Part shown: positions 6,981-16,563 of the stretch, one piece after another
Layout: each line of letters begins with the position of its first letter
How positions within the stretch are numbered: the first letter of the stretch is position 1
From: Burkholderia sp. USMB20
GTDB taxonomy: Bacteria > Pseudomonadota > Gammaproteobacteria > Burkholderiales > Burkholderiaceae
Assembly (NCBI RefSeq): GCF_000949135.2
Contig: NZ_JTAN02000021.1
Coordinates: forward strand, 62,001 to 126,000
Direction: 5' to 3'
Length of the DNA: 64,000 bases
Notes under the pieces: generated by a model
The model's database searches: none
Seen by the model: only the letters and a program-made list of their open reading frames with translations
What the model was told of the DNA's origin: nothing
Program-made: the position numbers and the translations under genes

Positions 6981-9900
6981 TCACGCGCGTTCGAGCACGG
7001 CCATCTCGCGCACGATCACGAGCAGCACCGCGAGGCTCGCGCCGCCCGACGCGCGCAGGTCGGCGAGCAGGTGCTCGTAGCGCTGCAGCGCGGCTTCGCG
7101 GCGTTCGCGCCACGCGTGGACGATCGTCTCGGGCGCCGTCGAGTCGGCCGATTCCGCGAGCGCGCTGGTGGCGAGCGTGCGCTTGAGCCGCGCGACTTCC
7201 GCGAGCGCGGCCGCGCGCGCCAGCATGTCCCAGTGCGTCGGGGTCGGCAGCGAGGCCGCGCGTTCGCCGATCCACCCGTAGTTCAACAGCGTGCCCAGCG
7301 AGAAGTAGACGCCCGCGACCAGCTCGAGGCTGCGGTCGCAGGTCGCGGCCACTTCGGCGATGTCGAGCAGCGCGGCCGAGATGTCGCCGCTCGCGACGCG
7401 TACCGCGAGCGCGCTCTCGACGCCGGCTTCGACCAGCGCGCGCTGCCGCTCGGACAGCGCCTCCAGATCGGCGGTTGGCAGCAACGACGGCAATTGCGGC
7501 GCGATGCGCTGCACCGCGTCGCGGCAGCGCGCGATCAGGCCGGCGACGCCGCCGTCGGCCACCGTGCCCGACTGCAGCTGCCGCAGGAACCACAGCGCCG
7601 CGCGCTCCAGCAGCCGCGCGACGTCGACGAACATGCGCGCCTGCACGTCGTCGGCGACGCGGTTGTCGAGCGCGTCGATGTCGCGCCACACCGCATCGAG
7701 ATCGAACACGTCGCGCGCCATGATGCAGGCGCGCACGATGTCGCCCGGCTTCGCGTCGGTTTCCTCCATCAGCCGGTGCACGAACGCGCAGCCGACCCGG
7801 TTGACGAGCGCGTTGGTCAGGTGCGTCGCGAGAATCTCGCGGCGCAGCGGGTGGCGCTGCATCGGTTCGCTGAAGCGCTGTTGCAGCGGCTTCGGGAAAT
7901 AGTCGACGAGCATCGCGGCGACGAGCGGATCCTCGGGCACGTCGGATTCGAGCAGCGCGTCGTACAGCCACATCTTGCTGTACGCGAGCAGCACCGCGCG
8001 CTCCGGCGACGTGAGGCCCTGTTTCGCGGCCTGCCGTTCGGCGATCTCGTCGTCGGTCGGCAGGAATTCGATCACGCGGTTCAGGCGGCCCGCGCGTTCG
8101 AGCCAGCGCATCAGGCGCGCCTCGGCGTCGAGCAGCTCGACGCCGTAGCGGCCCGCGATCGACAGCGCCTGCGTCTGGTAGTAGTTGTCGCGCAGCACGA
8201 GCAGCCCGACTTCGTCGGTCATTTCCGCGAGCAGGGCATTGCGCTGCTTCTCGGTCATCTCGCCGTCGCCGACGACGAGCCCGAGCAGGATCTTGATGTT
8301 GACTTCGTGATCCGAACAATCGACGCCGGCCGAGTTGTCGATCGCGTCGGTGTTGATGCGCCCGCCGCGCTGCGCGAACTCGATGCGGCCGAACTGCGTG
8401 CAGCCGAGGTTGCCGCCTTCGCCGACGACCTTGCAGCGCAGGTCCGCGCCGTTCACGCGTACCGCGTCGTTCGCGCGATCGCCGACCTGCTGGTGGGTTT
8501 CGCGCGCGGCCTTCACGTAGGTGCCGATGCCGCCGTTGTACAGCAGGTCGACCGGTGCCTGCAGGATCGCGCGGATCAGCTCGGTCGGCGGCAGCGCCTG
8601 CGCGTCGATGCCGAGCGCGGCCTGCACGGCCGGCGACAGCGGGATCGTCTTCGCGGTGCGCGGGTAGACGCCGCCGCCCGCCGAGATCACCGACGTGTCG
8701 TAGTCGGCCCAGCTCGAGCGTTCGAGCGCGAACATCCGCTGGCGCTCCGCGAAGCTCGTCGCCGGGTCGGGGTTCGGGTCGAGGAACACGTGGCGATGAT
8801 CGAACGCCGCGACGAGCCGGATATGCGGCGACAGCAGCATCCCGTTGCCGAACACGTCGCCCGACATGTCGCCGACGCCGACCACCGTGAAGTCGGTCGT
8901 CTGCGTATCGATGCCCATCTCGCGGAAGTGCCGCTTCACCGATTCCCACGCGCCGCGCGCGGTGATCGCCATCTTCTTGTGGTCGTAGCCGACCGAGCCG
9001 CCGGACGCGAACGCGTCGTCGAGCCAGAAACCGTATTCGTGCGAGATCGCGTTCGCGTAGTCGGAGAAGGTGGCCGTTCCCTTGTCGGCCGCGACGACGA
9101 GATACGGATCGTCGGGGTCGTGGCGCACCACGTCGGGCGGCGGCACGATCGCGTTGCCGGCGAGATTGTCGGTCAGGTCGAGCAGGCCGCGCAGGAAGGT
9201 CTGGTAGCACGCGATGCCTTCGCGCATCCATGCTTCGCGATCGCTCGGCGGCGGCGGGTTCTTCACGACGAAGCCGCCTTTGGAGCCGACCGGCACGATC
9301 ACGACGTTCTTCACCATCTGCGCCTTCATCAGCCCGAGCACCTCGGTGCGGAAATCCTCGCGACGGTCGGACCAGCGCAGCCCGCCGCGCGCGACGCGCC
9401 CGCCGCGCAGGTGCACGCCCTCGACGCGCGGCGAGTACACCCAGATCTCGAACATCGGCTTCGGCTCGGGCAGGCCGGGCACCTTCGCCGGATTGAACTT
9501 GAACGACAGGTACGGCTTCGATTCGCCGTTCGCGTCGTGCAGGAAATAGTTGGTGCGCTCGGTCGCGTTGATCACGCCGAGAAACTGGCGCAGGATCCGG
9601 TCCTCGTCGAGGTTCGGCACCTGGTCGAGCGCCGTCTCGATCGCCTTCAGCAGGCGTTCGGCCTGCACGTCGCGCGTGCCGCCCGTGGCCGGGTCGAAGC
9701 GCACCAGGAACAGCTCGACGAGCTGCCGTGCGATCGCCGGGTTGCCGGTCAGCGCGCGCTCGATATAGGCGTCGCTGAACGTCGAGCCGACCTGTCGCAG
9801 GTATTTCGCATATGCGCGCAGGATCGTGACTTCGCGCGCGCTCAGGTGCGCGCGCAGCACGAGGCGGTTGAAGTCGTCGTTCTCGATCCGGCCGCTCCAG

Positions 9901-11822
9901 ATCCGGTCGAACGCATCCTCGAACAGGCCCTTCACGCGCTCGATGTCGAACTCGGTATCGTCGGCGAGTTCGAGGCCGAAGTCGTGCACCCAGGCGGGCG
10001 CGGCATCCTGCGTCTGGATCCGGTACGGCCGCTCCTCGTCGACGCGCACGCCGAGATGCTCGAGCATCGGCAGGCTGCGCGACAGCGCGATCGGGTCGCC
10101 CGCGCGATACACCTTGAAGCGGAACGCGCGCGCGTCGGCCTCGATCGGGCGGTACAGGTTCATCGCCAGCTGGCCCGACGCCTTCACGCGCTCGATCAGC
10201 TCGATGTCGCGCACGGCCGTGCGCGCCGGATAGTCGTCGCGATAGCCGGCCGGGAACGAGTCCGCATAGTGCTGCAGCAGGCGGTTGCCTTGTTCTTCGC
10301 CGAACGCGTCGAGCAGCGCGTCGGCGAGATCGTCCTGCCAGCGGCGCGCCACCTGCACGAGCCGCGTTTCGAGTTCGCGCGTGTCGACGTCGGGCATCGT
10401 GCCCGGTTCCGCATGGACGACGAAATGAATCCGCGCGATCGCCGATTCCGACAGCAGCGGCGTGAACTCGACGTTCACGCCGTTGTACGCATCGACGAGC
10501 AGCTTCGCGATGCGGCGGCGCAGGTCGGTGTTGTACTTGTCGCGCGGCACGAACGCGAGGCACGACACGAAGCGGTCGAAGCGGTCGCGCCGTACGAACA
10601 GGCGCGTGCGCTGGTGTTCCTGCAGGCGCAGGATGCCGAGCGCGATGTCGTAGAGCTGGTCTTCGTCGGCCTGGAACAGTTCGTCGCGCGGATAGGTTTC
10701 GAGCACCGTCACCAGCGACTTGCCGAGATGCCCCTTCGGCAGGAAGCCCGCGCGCCGCACGATGTTCGCGCATTTGCGGCGCACGATCGGTATCTCGGTG
10801 TACGAACCGAAATAGGACGTCGACGTGTAGAGTCCGATGAAGCGCCGTTCGCCGGTCACCTTGCCGTCGGCGCCGACGAGTTTCACGCCGACGTAGTCGA
10901 GATAGCCGGGCCGGTGCACGGTCGCGCGCGAGTTCGCTTTCGTCAGGAAGATCGGCCAGGGGCCGGTGATGATCTCGGCGGCGGCCGGCGGCAGCGGCGT
11001 CACGTCCGGCGCGCCGGGCGCGCGCAGCGATTCGCGCAGCAGGCCGCAGCCGGAGCCTTCGACGCCGCGCAGGCCGAAACCCGTGCCGTCCGACACGAGC
11101 GCGTAGTCGCGCTGGCCGAGGAAGGTGAAGTGGTCGGCGACCATCCATTCGAGGAACGCGCGCGCCTCGATGTCTTCCGCGGTGGATTCGCGGGCCTTCA
11201 TGTCCTTGATCGTCGCGCGCGCGATGTCGACGATCTTCGGCCAGTCCTCCACCGAGGCGCGCACGTCGCCGAGCACGCGCGCGATGTCGTTGCGCAGCGT
11301 GTTGAGCAGCGCGGCGTCGCCGCAGCGATCGACTTCGAAGTGGATGAACGACGCGAGCTGCGACTGGCCGTCGCCGGCCGTCGCGCCGCCGGCGTCGACG
11401 CGCTCGATCGCGCCGTCGCCGCCGCGCCAGATGCGGAACACCGGGTGCAGCGCCGAGTGCAGCGCGAGCCCGAGGCGGTTGACGGCCATCGTCACCGAGT
11501 CGACGAGGAACGGCATGTCGTCGTTGACGATCTCGATCACCGTGTGGTCGGAGTGCCAGCCGTGCTGTTCGAGGATGGGGTTGTACACGCGCAGCCGCTC
11601 GCTGCCGGGCACGAACTTCTGGGCGGTCTGCCAGTGCGCCATCGCGGCGCCGTAGAGGTCGGCGATGCCGCGATTCTGCAGATCATCGGCGTCGACGAAA
11701 TCGTAGTAATGACGCAGGAACGGTTCGACGATCCGGAACGTGGCTTCGGGCAGGCGTCCGCGCGCGAATTCGACGACATCGGAGAGCAGGTGTGCGACGA
11801 CTTCTTCGTTCTTCGCTTCCAT
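6981..11822 (-). CDS. gdhB: NAD-dependent glutamate dehydrogenase, giant (about 180 kDa) type
   Basis: The 1613-residue product matches the large GDH class, which deaminates glutamate to 2-oxoglutarate with NAD and is used mainly for catabolism of glutamate-yielding amino acids. The N-terminal half carries ACT-like regulatory regions. The dehydrogenase core begins around residue 800 with GGLRWSDRREDFRTEVLGLM, containing the substrate-binding segment, followed by KAQMVKNVVIVPVGSKGGFV. The start at 11822 (MEAKNEEV) has an AGGAGA ribosome binding site. An earlier in-frame Met at 11870 would lie in the promoter. A perfect TATAAT hexamer lies upstream (11869-11874). The gene is intact, with no frameshift seen. 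Confidence 0.95.
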   Translation of the reverse strand: MEAKNEEVVAHLLSDVVEFARGRLPEATFRIVEPFLRHYYDFVDADDLQNRGIADLYGAAMAHWQTAQKFVPGSERLRVYNPILEQHGWHSDHTVIEIVNDDMPFLVDSVTMAVNRLGLALHSALHPVFRIWRGGDGAIERVDAGGATAGDGQSQLASFIHFEVDRCGDAALLNTLRNDIARVLGDVRASVEDWPKIVDIARATIKDMKARESTAEDIEARAFLEWMVADHFTFLGQRDYALVSDGTGFGLRGVEGSGCGLLRESLRAPGAPDVTPLPPAAAEIITGPWPIFLTKANSRATVHRPGYLDYVGVKLVGADGKVTGERRFIGLYTSTSYFGSYTEIPIVRRKCANIVRRAGFLPKGHLGKSLVTVLETYPRDELFQADEDQLYDIALGILRLQEHQRTRLFVRRDRFDRFVSCLAFVPRDKYNTDLRRRIAKLLVDAYNGVNVEFTPLLSESAIARIHFVVHAEPGTMPDVDTRELETRLVQVARRWQDDLADALLDAFGEEQGNRLLQHYADSFPAGYRDDYPARTAVRDIELIERVKASGQLAMNLYRPIEADARAFRFKVYRAGDPIALSRSLPMLEHLGVRVDEERPYRIQTQDAAPAWVHDFGLELADDTEFDIERVKGLFEDAFDRIWSGRIENDDFNRLVLRAHLSAREVTILRAYAKYLRQVGSTFSDAYIERALTGNPAIARQLVELFLVRFDPATGGTRDVQAERLLKAIETALDQVPNLDEDRILRQFLGVINATERTNYFLHDANGESKPYLSFKFNPAKVPGLPEPKPMFEIWVYSPRVEGVHLRGGRVARGGLRWSDRREDFRTEVLGLMKAQMVKNVVIVPVGSKGGFVVKNPPPPSDREAWMREGIACYQTFLRGLLDLTDNLAGNAIVPPPDVVRHDPDDPYLVVAADKGTATFSDYANAISHEYGFWLDDAFASGGSVGYDHKKMAITARGAWESVKRHFREMGIDTQTTDFTVVGVGDMSGDVFGNGMLLSPHIRLVAAFDHRHVFLDPNPDPATSFAERQRMFALERSSWADYDTSVISAGGGVYPRTAKTIPLSPAVQAALGIDAQALPPTELIRAILQAPVDLLYNGGIGTYVKAARETHQQVGDRANDAVRVNGADLRCKVVGEGGNLGCTQFGRIEFAQRGGRINTDAIDNSAGVDCSDHEVNIKILLGLVVGDGEMTEKQRNALLAEMTDEVGLLVLRDNYYQTQALSIAGRYGVELLDAEARLMRWLERAGRLNRVIEFLPTDDEIAERQAAKQGLTSPERAVLLAYSKMWLYDALLESDVPEDPLVAAMLVDYFPKPLQQRFSEPMQRHPLRREILATHLTNALVNRVGCAFVHRLMEETDAKPGDIVRACIMARDVFDLDAVWRDIDALDNRVADDVQARMFVDVARLLERAALWFLRQLQSGTVADGGVAGLIARCRDAVQRIAPQLPSLLPTADLEALSERQRALVEAGVESALAVRVASGDISAALLDIAEVAATCDRSLELVAGVYFSLGTLLNYGWIGERAASLPTPTHWDMLARAAALAEVARLKRTLATSALAESADSTAPETIVHAWRERREAALQRYEHLLADLRASGGASLAVLLVIVREMAVLERA

Positions 11823-11868
11823 GGCGGTCTCCTGGTCGGGTGGCCATTGGCTGCTGCGTCTGTGCCGC

Positions 11869-11874
11869 ATTATA
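11869..11874 (-). promoter_or_regulatory. Probable -10 element of the glutamate dehydrogenase gene
   Basis: The minus strand reads TATAAT about 47 bp upstream of the start codon. No good -35 stands at 16-18 bp; a TTGTCA hexamer lies only 13 bp upstream. The promoter may therefore need an activator. Confidence 0.45.
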
Positions 11875-12088
11875 TGCGCCGATTGCGTGACAACGCGATG
11901 TGCGGGCGCACAACGCGGCTCAGGGAACGAAGGGCGCGTGCGACGCCGGTGGCTGGCGTCGCGCGGGCGAGTCAGGCGAGGCCGGCGGCTTCACGTCAAG
12001 CCGCATCGTGCGGTGCATTCGTCCGGATGTCACCGCAACTCGAACGCCTGTCGCCAGGCAGGTTCCGCCGCCGCCGAACGCAGCGGCG

Positions 12089-12277
12089 TCAGCGTTCGTC
12101 GCTCCACAGCTTGCCGCCCGTCGCCCAGTTCTCCTTCTTCACGTCGGCGAGGATGATGTCGACCGAGCCCGGGTCGCAGCCGAGCGTCTCGCACGTGACG
12201 CGCGTGATCGCTTCGACGAATGCGCGCTTCTGCTCGACCGTGCGGCCTTCGAACAACTGGATATTGAAAGTCGGCAT
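12089..12277 (-). CDS. 4-oxalocrotonate tautomerase family protein
   Basis: The 62-residue protein begins MPTFNIQLFEGRT. After Met removal it exposes Pro1, the catalytic base that defines this family of small hexameric keto-enol tautomerases. It keeps the EGR(T/S) stretch and the following helix. The Met at 12277 is chosen because Pro must follow it; an upstream in-frame Met would mask the active site. Length is typical (about 60-70). It lies 50 bp downstream of the class II aldolase gene on the same strand, suggesting an operon with that gene and the urea transporter. The actual substrate is not evident. Confidence 0.88.
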   Translation of the reverse strand: MPTFNIQLFEGRTVEQKRAFVEAITRVTCETLGCDPGSVDIILADVKKENWATGGKLWSDER

Positions 12278-12327
12278 GACTGGATGCTCCGATGGTTGGG
12301 GGTAGGGAAGTCGGGACGCGAACGGCG

Positions 12328-13104
12328 TCAGTCGCGATACGACGGATCGATCCGGTCGAGGCGGCGCAGCAGCGCCGGCCATTCCAGTTCGCCCTCGATC
12401 GCGCCGCCGTCGCGCAACTGCGCGGCGGTGCGCTCGGCGACGGCCGGCTCGGGCAGCACGAGCGGCCCGCCGCCTGCCTGCGCGCGCACCTGGATGTCGC
12501 AGGCCTTGATCAGCGTATCCATCAGCACATATGCCTCGGCGACGGTCCGGCCGACCGTCAGCGTGCCATGGTTGCGCAGCAGCATCGCGGATTTCGCGCC
12601 GAGGCTGGCGGTCAGCCGCGTGCCTTCGGCCGGCGAGAACGCGAGCGCCTCGTAGTCGTGGTACGCGAGGTCGCCGTGAAACCGCAGCGCGTGCTGCGAC
12701 GCGGGCAGCAGCCCGTCGCGCTGGATCGACACGGCGATGCCGGCCGTGTTGTGCAGGTGCATCACGCAGACGGCGTCAGGCCGCGCGGCATGCACGGCCG
12801 CGTGCAGTGCGAAACCGGTCACGTTGACTGCGTATTCGCTCTCGCCGATGCGGTTGCCGGCCAGGTCGATCTTCACGAGATTCGATGCGCGAACCTCGTC
12901 GAACGCGAGGCCGAACGGGTTGATCAGGAAGTGTCCGGGTTCGCCGGGCACGGTCGCGGAAAGATGCGTGTAGATCAGGTCGTCCCAGCCGTTCAGCGCG
13001 ACGAGGCGATAGGCGGCGGCGAGATCGACGCGCAACCGGCGCTCGGCGTCCGAGATCGGGCCGCCGGGCTTCACGGTGTCAGGACGGTGTGCGAATGACG
13101 ACAT
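12328..13104 (-). CDS. Class II aldolase/adducin family protein
   Basis: The 258-residue product has the adducin/aldolase fold signatures: NGWDDLIYTHLSA near residue 38, the zinc-ligand stretch CVMHLHN around residue 113, and the LRNHG motif around residue 175. Family members are zinc-dependent aldolases, epimerases, dehydratases or decarboxylases acting on small hydroxylated carbon skeletons; this branch is mostly uncharacterised. Its start lies inside the last codons of the urea transporter gene (26-bp overlap), a sign of translational coupling. The tautomerase gene follows after 50 bp. The combination suggests an uncharacterised small-molecule pathway rather than sugar-phosphate metabolism. 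Confidence 0.85.
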   Translation of the reverse strand: MSSFAHRPDTVKPGGPISDAERRLRVDLAAAYRLVALNGWDDLIYTHLSATVPGEPGHFLINPFGLAFDEVRASNLVKIDLAGNRIGESEYAVNVTGFALHAAVHAARPDAVCVMHLHNTAGIAVSIQRDGLLPASQHALRFHGDLAYHDYEALAFSPAEGTRLTASLGAKSAMLLRNHGTLTVGRTVAEAYVLMDTLIKACDIQVRAQAGGGPLVLPEPAVAERTAAQLRDGGAIEGELEWPALLRRLDRIDPSYRD

Positions 13105-13972
13105 CGGGTTCTCCGAGGGTGAAGCGGCGCGCGACGATCACCGTGATCCACGCAGCGATCGCGAACGGGGCCGTGAACGCAGGGAGGCCCGCGCGCGTCG
13201 CGAGCCACTGGATCAGCGCGGCGAGCGCGGCGGCCGCGAACGCAGCGCGCGGCCCGCGCGGCATCAGCGCGAGTGCGGCGAGCGCGCCGTTGAAACCGAG
13301 CAGGCCGTCGGCGAACGACGCGCCGTTCGCGCCGGCCGCGATCAGCAGCACGGTCGACACGATCGCGCCGCCGAGCGCGAACGCGGCCGCGCGGCGCGAC
13401 GCGACGGCGAGGCCGGCGACGATCAGCGCGCCGGCCCACGGGCCTTGCGCAAAGGTGGTTTGCGCGACGCCCGACAGCAGCGCGTCGGCGATGGAAGGAA
13501 GCGTCAGCGGCGCACCGGCTGTCGCGTCGCCCGCATGCTGCGGCGCGACAAACGGCAGCCACAGCGCGGTGACGGCGAGGCACGGGCTCGAATACGGGCA
13601 CTGGCGCCAGCGGGCGAGCGGCACACGCATCGCGCGTTGCACGAGCGCCGCGCCGATCGCGACCAGCGGTACCAGCGCGACGGCGGCGGGCGAAGCGGGC
13701 GCGAACAGCACGGCGATCAGCGCGGCGAGCGCGCCGTTGAAGCCGTGCAGCCCCTGTTCGACGTCGCGGTGCTCGGCACCCGTCAGCACCGCCGTCATGC
13801 TGGCGGCGGCCGAGCCGACCAGCGCCGCGGACGCGAGCCGCAGGTCGGTCAGCGCCAGCGCGGCGAGCAGCAGCGCGCCGGTGACGGCATGCGCCTGCAG
13901 CACGATCTGCCCGATGCCGCGCAGCAGGATGCGCAGGTCGATCGACGGCGAGGCGGGGCGGGCGGTAGGCAT
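13079..13972 (-). CDS. Urea transporter (UT family)
   Basis: The 297-residue product has two homologous halves, each with the urea-transporter motif GFNGALAAL (roughly residues 75 and 218). Half-specific loop signatures PCLAVTALWL and LPAFTAPF are also present, and long hydrophobic spans run throughout. UT proteins are inner-membrane channels that let urea move down its gradient, usually to feed urease. The Met at 13972 (MPTARPASPS) is preferred; the frame extends upstream but without hydrophobic or conserved sequence. No urease genes are in the window. The class II aldolase begins within its 3' end. Confidence 0.85.
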   Translation of the reverse strand: MPTARPASPSIDLRILLRGIGQIVLQAHAVTGALLLAALALTDLRLASAALVGSAAASMTAVLTGAEHRDVEQGLHGFNGALAALIAVLFAPASPAAVALVPLVAIGAALVQRAMRVPLARWRQCPYSSPCLAVTALWLPFVAPQHAGDATAGAPLTLPSIADALLSGVAQTTFAQGPWAGALIVAGLAVASRRAAAFALGGAIVSTVLLIAAGANGASFADGLLGFNGALAALALMPRGPRAAFAAAALAALIQWLATRAGLPAFTAPFAIAAWITVIVARRFTLGEPDVVIRTPS

Positions 13973-14214
13973 GGCGGCGGTGGAACAGGACGAGCCGCGA
14001 GCATAGGACACAATGCCGTGCACCGGAATAGGGAATTCTGGATAGTCAGGATTTGTGGCGTATGCCCTGAGTTGGGGCGGGGCGCGAGTTTCGGCGTCTT
14101 GTCTGCCCGGGGCAATGGCGCTGTCGCGGGATTGCCGGGCCGGGAAACGAGATTTTGGCCGCAGCCGGATTTTTCGTGCGTATGCTGACGCGTCGGCGTT
14201 TTCGAGGAGGAACG

Positions 14215-14769
14215 ATGCGTGAACTGCGCTGGGCGTCGCTCGAGGGCGACGGAATCGAACACCTGACGTTCGACCGGGGGGACGCGGGCATCGTCGTCGA
14301 AAGTGCCGTGGTCGGCCAGCGGTACGGCCGCGCATACGGACTTGCGTACCGGGTCGAGTGCGATCCGCAATGGCGGGTCAGGTATGCGGTGCTCAAAGTG
14401 ATGGGCGGCGGCACGCTGGAACTGAACGGCGACGGCGCCGGGCACTGGCGCGACGGTTCAGGCAGCGCGCTGCCGGAGCTGGATGGCTGCGTCGACATCG
14501 ACATCGCGGCGACGCCGTTCACGAACGCGCTGCCGATCGGCCGCCTCGGCCTCGCTCGCGGCGAGCGGCGACCGATCGACGTCGCATACATCTCGACGCC
14601 GGACCTGAAGGTGACGCCGGTCAAGCAGGCATACGCGTGCATCGAGCCGGGCCGGCGCTACCGCTACGAAGGCATCTTCCGGAATTTCACGGCCGAGATG
14701 GACGTCGACGCCGACGGGCTCGTGATCGACTACGAAACGCTGTTCAAGCGCCTGCCGCCGTTGCGCTGA
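14215..14769 (+). CDS. Putative glycolipid-binding protein (PF06475/DUF1089 type)
   Basis: The 184-residue protein starts MRELRWASLEGDGIEHL and carries the family's alternating beta pattern, including GLAYRVECDPQWRVR and the C-terminal YEGIFRNFTAEMDVDADGLV. Members resemble the Pseudomonas putative glycolipid-binding protein; function is not established. The start at 14215 has an excellent GAGGAGG ribosome binding site. There is no signal peptide, so it is cytosolic. Its last 40 bp overlap, tail to tail, the end of the alpha/beta hydrolase on the other strand. Confidence 0.75.
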   Translation: MRELRWASLEGDGIEHLTFDRGDAGIVVESAVVGQRYGRAYGLAYRVECDPQWRVRYAVLKVMGGGTLELNGDGAGHWRDGSGSALPELDGCVDIDIAATPFTNALPIGRLGLARGERRPIDVAYISTPDLKVTPVKQAYACIEPGRRYRYEGIFRNFTAEMDVDADGLVIDYETLFKRLPPLR

Positions 14770-15653
14770 ACCGCCGCCCGCGGTGCCGCGGGTGCTGCCG
14801 CGACCGCCGGTCGTTCATGCGTCGAGGCAAACCGGTCGATCCGCGCCGCGATCAGGTCGGGATTGCGTACCACGACCCAGTGCCCGCCGTCGATTTCTTC
14901 GCGCACGTGCTCGCCGAGCCAGCGCTCGAGATCGACCGACATCTCCGGCGTCACGTAGCGGTCGTGTACCGGCACGAGGATCTGCACCGGCGCCTGCGCA
15001 TACCGCTCGCGCGGCTTGCTCGCCCGCGCGAGGAAATTCGCGCGGTAGAGCTGCAACCCGTTCAGCGCGTTCTTCAACTGCGCGGGATCGCACTCGGGCC
15101 GCACGCGTTCGGTCAACTGCAGCCAGCGCGGCCACAGTGCGGCGCCGCCGAGGCGCCACACCAGCGACGGCACGACCGGCAGGTGGAAGAACGCGATGTA
15201 CCACGATTTCAGGCTCTGCCTGAGCCGCATCTTCGCGCGGAACACGTGGTCGAGGCACGGGCCGGAGATCGACGTGTACGACGCGATCCGGCCGCGCAAC
15301 GCAGGGTCGGTCACGGCCTCCCAGCACTGGATCGACCCCCAGTCGTGACCGGCCAGATGGAACGGCCGCGCGCCGCAGGTCGCGTCGGCGACGGCCTTCA
15401 GGTCGTCGGCGAGCCGCGCCAGCGTGTAGTCCGCGCGGCGGCGCGGCGCATCGGATGCGCCGGCGCCGCGCACGTCGTACGCGATCACGCGGTAGCGCTT
15501 CGCGAGCCGCGCGCGGACCGGCGCCCACACGGCCGACGAATCGGGATAGCCGTGCACGAGGATCAGCGGCGGCGCGCGGCGCGGGCCGCTGACATGGACG
15601 GCGAGTTTCACGTCGCCGGAGCGGACGGTCAGCATCTCGTGCGTGCGCGCCAT
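14730..15653 (-). CDS. Alpha/beta hydrolase, epoxide hydrolase-like
   Basis: The 307-residue product has the oxyanion motif HGYP (34-37) and a nucleophile elbow AGHDWGS with Asp104. An Asp at that position is typical of epoxide hydrolases and haloalkane dehalogenases rather than Ser esterases. The C-terminal GGHW provides the catalytic His. The start at 15653 lies 4 bp after the stop of the ferritin-like hydrolase, so it is the last gene of the operon monooxygenase-SDR-hydrolase-hydrolase. It probably hydrolyses a product made by the upstream enzymes; this is inferred from context. Confidence 0.85.
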   Translation of the reverse strand: MARTHEMLTVRSGDVKLAVHVSGPRRAPPLILVHGYPDSSAVWAPVRARLAKRYRVIAYDVRGAGASDAPRRRADYTLARLADDLKAVADATCGARPFHLAGHDWGSIQCWEAVTDPALRGRIASYTSISGPCLDHVFRAKMRLRQSLKSWYIAFFHLPVVPSLVWRLGGAALWPRWLQLTERVRPECDPAQLKNALNGLQLYRANFLARASKPRERYAQAPVQILVPVHDRYVTPEMSVDLERWLGEHVREEIDGGHWVVVRNPDLIAARIDRFASTHERPAVAAAPAAPRAAVQRNGGRRLNSVS

Positions 15654-15657
15654 GACG

Positions 15658-16563
15658 TCATGCCTGCGGAACCGGATGCAGCGGCACGCGGCGCGGGGCG
15701 GCCTGCGCCGCGTGGCGCGCATTGGTCGCGTCGATGTTCGCGAGCAGCGTGTCGAGCCCCTGCAGGTACTGATGGTTGTCGTGGTCCCACGGATGGAAGC
15801 CCGGACGGAAGTAGTCGAGCCATTCGCGCGCGATGCTCGGGAACACGCCGGTCCGCGGGCTGTACAGATACTTCACGAGCCGCCACATACCGCCGAACCT
15901 GCCGTGTTCGCGACGGTGCGCGCGCATCAGGCGCACGTGGAAGTCGAACACGATCGTCCAGAACAATACCGTCGTCGTCAGCATCGTGCCCGTGCGCAGC
16001 AGGTAGCTGCCGAGGCCCGGCTTCATCACGGCGTTCCATACGTCGTACGACACCGCCTTGTGCTCGGTTTCCTCCATCGCGTGCCACATCCACATCTGCT
16101 GATAGCCTTCGACCGACCCGTCGATCCGGTGCTCGTGGCCCGCCAGCAGCTGGTTCGCGAGGATCGCCGTGTAGTGCTCGAGCGCGATCGTGATCGCGAG
16201 CTGCATCGAATGCGGCAGCGTCTTCTTGAAGAAGCCGAGGATCGTCCACAGCCGCTTGTCGAGCTTGTGCGCGGGCAGGCCGGACGACTGCAGCAGGTCG
16301 TTGTACTCGATGTGCTCGCGCGTGTGCATCGCTTCCTGGCCGATGAAGCCGAGCACCTGCTTCTTCAGCTCCGGATCCTCGATGCGGTCGCGGTAGTGGC
16401 GCACCGAATCCATGAAGAAGCGCTCGCCGGCCGGGAACAGCAGCGACAGCGCGTTCATGAAGTGCGTGACCGGCACGCCCTGGACGTGCCAGTCCTTCGC
16501 GCGTTCGGGCGGCAGCGCGAAACGAATGTCGCGCCGCACCGGCATCATGTTCGGGGTCGTCAT
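15658..16563 (-). CDS. Metal-dependent hydrolase, PF10118 family (ferritin-like helical protein)
   Basis: The 301-residue protein belongs to the predicted metal-dependent hydrolase family PF10118. Helical segments carry two ExxH-type metal-binding motifs, EAMH at 77-80 and ETEH at 165-168, with extra His at 84 and 161. This is the arrangement of a di-metal four-helix site. It overlaps the upstream SDR by 4 bp (ATGA) and precedes the alpha/beta hydrolase by 4 bp, so the three are certainly co-transcribed. The biochemical activity of the family is not firmly known. A di-iron oxygenase-like role is as consistent with the visible ligands as hydrolysis. Confidence 0.82.
   Translation of the reverse strand: MTTPNMMPVRRDIRFALPPERAKDWHVQGVPVTHFMNALSLLFPAGERFFMDSVRHYRDRIEDPELKKQVLGFIGQEAMHTREHIEYNDLLQSSGLPAHKLDKRLWTILGFFKKTLPHSMQLAITIALEHYTAILANQLLAGHEHRIDGSVEGYQQMWMWHAMEETEHKAVSYDVWNAVMKPGLGSYLLRTGTMLTTTVLFWTIVFDFHVRLMRAHRREHGRFGGMWRLVKYLYSPRTGVFPSIAREWLDYFRPGFHPWDHDNHQYLQGLDTLLANIDATNARHAAQAAPRRVPLHPVPQA

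Noticed and set aside
7071-12305. Very long plus-strand open frame (about 1744 codons)
   Set aside because: It is antisense to the well-supported glutamate dehydrogenase; high-GC codon bias keeps the opposite frame open. Its sequence is Arg/His-rich with no domain.
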